Positions 23,206 to 26,237 of a stretch of DNA of 26,237 nucleotides are shown piece after piece (positions within the stretch are counted from its first letter, which is position 1; each line of letters starts with the position of its first letter). The notes beneath the pieces were generated by a model. It worked only from the letters and a program-made list of their open reading frames with translations, did no database searches and was not told where the DNA came from. The position numbers and the translations under genes are program-made. The stretch comes from an uncultured Blautia sp. (GTDB lineage: Bacteria > Bacillota > Clostridia > Lachnospirales > Lachnospiraceae): assembly GCA_900551715.1 (NCBI GenBank), contig URXG01000030.1, forward strand, positions 1 through 26,237. Direction: 5' to 3'.

Positions 23206-24834
23206 ATGAGGAAAAAAGTAATAAATGTTCTTCTGTTTGTGGCAGTTCTGGCAGCAGCCATAGGCATGACTTTGTATGTGGGACAGGGAGCCCGGGGAGT
23301 TCTCCTTTATAACTTTGTTTTCCTGGGAATTATGGTGATCGTATATGTTGCCGGACTTTTTGGCGGCATGTTCCGTATGAACAGGATCACAGAGGCACTG
23401 GATGATGGGGCGCAGGAACTGAAGAATCTGTTGGAAGAACCAGGCAGAGTAGACAGCTCCAGGATCTCTTCGCTGAACGGTATTTTTCACCATCGTTATC
23501 TGGATGCCAGAATGCAGGCATTTACCGATGGCGTAGCCAAAAGTGAAGAAGGCATTGTTGACATTGAACAGTATATTAATGAAGATGATCTGGATGTCCA
23601 CGTACATAAGAAACTTCTGGAGATCGCACCGGACTTTTTTACAAGTATCGGTATTCTGGGTACTTTTGTAGGTCTTGTATGGGGACTTAAGAATTTTTCT
23701 CCTACAGATTATGAGGCTATGACCAATTCTGTATCCTCACTGGTAGATGGTATCAAGGTAGCATTCCTTACTTCCATTTATGGTATTGCGATGTCTGTTG
23801 TATACAGTTCCGGCATGAAAGCAGAGTATGCATCTATGACAGGCAGTCTTCAGAGATTTCTGGATACTTTTCATGCGTATGTTATGCCTACCGCCGAAAG
23901 CGAATCCATGAACCTTCTGGTGGCAAGTCAGAAGAATCAGGCAGAATCCATGAACCTGATGGCAGAAAAGGTTTCCGGACAGATGGCAGAAAGTTTCGAG
24001 AAGGTTATCACACCTACCTTCCAGAAAATGAACGATTCGCTGGATGTGTTGGTTTCTTCTGTGACCAGATGTCAGGAAGATGCGATAAAAGAGATACTGG
24101 ATACTTTTCTGAAAGAGATGAATCTGTCTTTCCGTACACAGTTTAAGGATTTTGGCAAGGCACTGACCCAGCTGAAAGATGCACAGACAGACAACGTAAA
24201 TTATACCACAAATCTTTATCAGGCTATGAGTCACCAGCTCAGCGAAGCTTATACCCAGCACGAAAAAGCAATGAAATCTATGCTGGAAGAATCCACAGCT
24301 GTCCAGAAAGAATATCTGGACAGAGCCAACAGGATACTTACAGACAATCAGACCATTCAGAAGGAACAGCAGGCAGATTATCAACATCTGGCAGACTATC
24401 TGAAAGAAGCCGAGACTTCTTCTGCCAAGTTCTGGGTTGCATGTAACCAGACCATGCAGAAATACGTAGAGGCAGCTACCTCAGGTATGGAAAAGGTAAC
24501 TGCAGCCGAACATGCAAACGAAGAATTCGCCAGGTCCGGACAGAAGCTGGTAGAAGAGCTGGATAAGGGCCTTCAGGAATTTATGAAGTATCAGGCTCAG
24601 TCATATAAGACCATGGAGCAGGTTCGCAGACTCCTCTCAGATATATCTGCTGCAGGCACCGGCGATGTTCGCCTGACAGGAGGTAAGAATGCACAGAGAG
24701 AAAGCCTGGATGAACTGAAGGAACTTCTGGAGAATCAGGGAGAGCAGCAACAGATTCTTCTGGAAGAGATCACCAGAAACTTCCGGGAACTTACCAAAAG
24801 TGCACAGAAAGGCAAATTCGGCATATTCAGATAA
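23206..24834 (+). CDS. MotA/TolQ/ExbB-type proton channel protein with long helical tail (ZorA-like)
   Basis: A 542-aa membrane protein. Helices lie at about 5-25, 33-54, 141-163 and 184-204. The third and fourth carry the MotA/ExbB-type core APDFFTSIGILGTFVGLVWGL and VAFLTSIYGIAMSVV, the closest match being ZorA. From about 205 to the end is a long glutamine- and glutamate-rich helical tail with coiled-coil character, predicted cytoplasmic, as in ZorA. Start 23206 has AAGGAGG 6 nt upstream; the longer frame from GTG 23083 runs through a repeat. It is paired with an OmpA/MotB-type protein 12 nt downstream. It likely forms a proton-driven stator-like complex; the task is unknown. Confidence 0.85.
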   Translation: MRKKVINVLLFVAVLAAAIGMTLYVGQGARGVLLYNFVFLGIMVIVYVAGLFGGMFRMNRITEALDDGAQELKNLLEEPGRVDSSRISSLNGIFHHRYLDARMQAFTDGVAKSEEGIVDIEQYINEDDLDVHVHKKLLEIAPDFFTSIGILGTFVGLVWGLKNFSPTDYEAMTNSVSSLVDGIKVAFLTSIYGIAMSVVYSSGMKAEYASMTGSLQRFLDTFHAYVMPTAESESMNLLVASQKNQAESMNLMAEKVSGQMAESFEKVITPTFQKMNDSLDVLVSSVTRCQEDAIKEILDTFLKEMNLSFRTQFKDFGKALTQLKDAQTDNVNYTTNLYQAMSHQLSEAYTQHEKAMKSMLEESTAVQKEYLDRANRILTDNQTIQKEQQADYQHLADYLKEAETSSAKFWVACNQTMQKYVEAATSGMEKVTAAEHANEEFARSGQKLVEELDKGLQEFMKYQAQSYKTMEQVRRLLSDISAAGTGDVRLTGGKNAQRESLDELKELLENQGEQQQILLEEITRNFRELTKSAQKGKFGIFR

Positions 24835-24846
24835 AAGGAGAAGCAG

Positions 24847-25830
24847 ATGCGCAGAAAGAAAAAATCAGAAGACAGCGGATTTAATGTCTGGCGGTCTTAC
24901 TCCGACATGATGGCAGGTGTCCTTCTTCTGTTTATTCTGATCATGTGTGTGACTCTTTTTCAGGCTCAGCAAAGCTACAACGAAAGTCTTCAGGAGCGTG
25001 ATGAAAAGATTGCTCTTCAGGAAGAATACAATCAGGAACTTCTGGACAAACAGAACGCACTGGATGAAAAAGACGGTACCATTCAGAGTCAGGATGAACA
25101 GCTGAAAAGCCAGAGCGAGCAGCTGGCAACCCAGCAGGCAAAACTAAAAGAGCAGGAGCAGAAGCTTTCAGATCAGCAGGATCAGCTGACAGCACTGGCT
25201 GCCAAATTAAAAAAACAGAAAAAAACTTTAAATAAACAGCAGGCAGCACTGGATGAAAAGACAGCGCTGCTGAAAGATCAGCAGGAACAGATCGACCAGA
25301 TCATCGGAGTGAAGGCAGATGTTATTGAAGCTCTTAAGAAAGAATTTTCCAAAAACAACATAGATGTAAATATTGATGCACAGACAGGAGCCCTGACTCT
25401 TCAGTCCAATGTCCTTTTTAATTATGATGAGTCAGATTTAAGCGATGCAGGTAAAACAGCCCTGGAGCAGATCCTGCCTATTTACTGCAAAGTCCTTCTT
25501 CAGGACGATTACAAGGACTATCTGGCAGAGATCATCATTGACGGTTATACAGATACAGACGGAGATTACAGCTATAATCTCCAGCTGTCCCAGCAGAGAT
25601 CCCTGGCTGTAGCACAGTATCTTCTGGACATTCAGGGGAATTTCCTCAGTTCAGACCAGTCCGGTGATCTTCAGCAGTTTCTTACAGTAAACGGACATTC
25701 AATGGCCAATCCTGTGCTGGATGCAGATGGAAATGTAGATAAAGACGCATCCAGACGAGTGGAAATCAAATTCCGGCTGAAAGATGACGAGATGATCGAT
25801 GAACTGAATCAGATCATGTCAGATAAGTAA
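24847..25830 (+). CDS. MotB/OmpA-type peptidoglycan-binding stator partner (ZorB-like)
   Basis: A 327-aa protein with a short basic N-terminus, then one transmembrane helix (about 21-40). It is preceded by WRSYSDMMAG, whose Asp20 aligns with the proton-carrying aspartate of MotB. Residues about 42-150 form a Q/K/E-rich coiled coil with near-repeated units (DEQLKSQSEQL, KEQEQKLSDQQDQL). From about 175 an OmpA-like domain follows: VLFNYDESDLSDAGKTAL, IIIDGYTDTDGDYSYNLQLS, QQRSLAVAQYLL and DASRRVEIKF, with the Asp and Arg typical of diaminopimelate binding. AAAGGAG lies 6 nt before the ATG. It anchors the channel to the cell wall, by family analogy. Confidence 0.87.
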   Translation: MRRKKKSEDSGFNVWRSYSDMMAGVLLLFILIMCVTLFQAQQSYNESLQERDEKIALQEEYNQELLDKQNALDEKDGTIQSQDEQLKSQSEQLATQQAKLKEQEQKLSDQQDQLTALAAKLKKQKKTLNKQQAALDEKTALLKDQQEQIDQIIGVKADVIEALKKEFSKNNIDVNIDAQTGALTLQSNVLFNYDESDLSDAGKTALEQILPIYCKVLLQDDYKDYLAEIIIDGYTDTDGDYSYNLQLSQQRSLAVAQYLLDIQGNFLSSDQSGDLQQFLTVNGHSMANPVLDADGNVDKDASRRVEIKFRLKDDEMIDELNQIMSDK

Positions 25831-25844
25831 ATTTTAATTAGGTC

Positions 25845-25873
25845 TTGCAATGGCAGGGATTCTATAGTATAAT
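25845..25873 (+). promoter_or_regulatory. sigma-A promoter of rplS
   Basis: TTGCAA (25845-25850), 17 nt, TATAAT (25868-25873); start near 25880. It lies right after the motor genes, which show no clear terminator, so some read-through into rplS is possible. Confidence 0.8.
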
Positions 25874-25877
25874 CAAC

Positions 25878-25928
25878 GATGTTGTAAAAAAGATGGTCCT
25901 CTGTTACAGATCATGTATTAAGAACATC
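25878..25928 (+). promoter_or_regulatory. possible L19 autoregulatory leader
   Basis: GATGTT (25878-25883) pairs with AACATC (25923-25928), enclosing a small CTG-TTA-CAG hairpin, at the 5' end of the predicted rplS message and 23 nt before the start codon. Firmicutes are known to carry an L19 leader in this position, but I cannot confirm its consensus here. Confidence 0.4.
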
Positions 25929-25951
25929 CAGATAAGAATAGGAGAGAAAAA

Positions 25952-26237
25952 ATGAACGACATTATCAGAAACATTGAAGCAGAACAGCTGAAAGCTGAAG
26001 TACCGCAGTTCCGTACAGGAGACACAGTAAGAGTACACGCACTGATCAAAGAAGGAAACCGTGAACGTGTTCAGGTATTTGAAGGAACAGTTCTTAAGAA
26101 ACAGGGTGGAAGCACAAGAGAAACTTTCACAGTAAGAAAGAGCTCTAACGGAGTAGGCGTTGAGAAAACATGGCCACTGCACTCCCCACACGTTGTTAAA
26201 GTAGAAGTTATCCGTCATGGTAAAGTTCGCCGTGCTA
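25952..26237 (+). CDS. rplS: 50S ribosomal protein L19, cut by the window end
   Basis: The first 95 residues of a protein usually near 115 aa. MNDIIRNIEAEQLK, FRTGDTVRVHALIKEG, RERVQVFEGTVLKKQG, and KTWPLHSPHVVKVEVIRHGKVRRA are typical of L19, which sits at the 30S-50S interface. The start at 25952 has AGGAGAG upstream. It has its own promoter and is not preceded by rpsP, rimM or trmD, its frequent partners. Confidence 0.96.
   Translation, partial: MNDIIRNIEAEQLKAEVPQFRTGDTVRVHALIKEGNRERVQVFEGTVLKKQGGSTRETFTVRKSSNGVGVEKTWPLHSPHVVKVEVIRHGKVRRA

Noticed and set aside
23206..26237. A complete Zorya defence system
   Set aside because: Only the ZorA/ZorB-type pair is present; the next gene is rplS and the previous one is a histidine phosphatase. 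No ZorC, ZorD or ZorE candidate is in the window.

Overview
The window looks like a core-chromosome stretch from a low-to-mid GC anaerobic Firmicute, most likely a Lachnospiraceae member close to Blautia. This rests on protein style, strong AGGAGG-type ribosome sites, a T-box leader, SpoIID with a sporulation-type promoter, and ribosomal protein L19. The genus is inference; no rRNA is present.

Layout. (1) 1-218: palindromes, an upstream gene's terminator and a near-consensus promoter. (2) 219-6616: one tightly overlapping operon, hemA - sirC-like - hemC - cobA/hemD fusion - hemB - hemL. It converts glutamyl-tRNA to uroporphyrinogen III and precorrin-2, feeding siroheme and cobalamin rather than protoheme. 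(3) 6700-9131: a lactonase-fold beta-propeller gene (+) and aroC (-), converging on a shared two-way terminator. (4) 9132-9489: a repeat-rich divergent intergenic region. (5) 9383-12653: an operon of corA, a rhomboid-like membrane protein with a Cys/His zinc-type tail, and a lysA-type decarboxylase, driven by a perfect-consensus promoter. (6) tRNA-Leu(CAA) on the minus strand, then ftsH. (7) 14972-15237: an apparently independent structured RNA of about 230 nt (6S-like, or a leader of galM), then galM. (8) spoIID and yihY. A sigma-E-like promoter for spoIID lies inside the galM terminator hairpin and would give a leaderless mRNA. (9) A Phe-type T-box, pheS, pheT and a histidine phosphatase gene. 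(10) A two-gene MotA/MotB-type (ZorA/ZorB-like) membrane motor module. (11) The start of rplS, cut by the window end.

Two items deserve most attention. The first is the stand-alone ZorAB-like pair at 23206-25830: a four-helix proton-channel protein with a roughly 340-residue helical tail, plus a one-helix, coiled-coil, OmpA-domain partner. No Zorya effector gene is visible between the core genes on either side. The second is the set of non-coding features: a family of 27-nt palindromes (GTTACTGT-N11-ACAGTAAC) recurring at four intergenic places, the structured RNA before galM, and the overlapping terminator/promoter/start codon between galM and spoIID.
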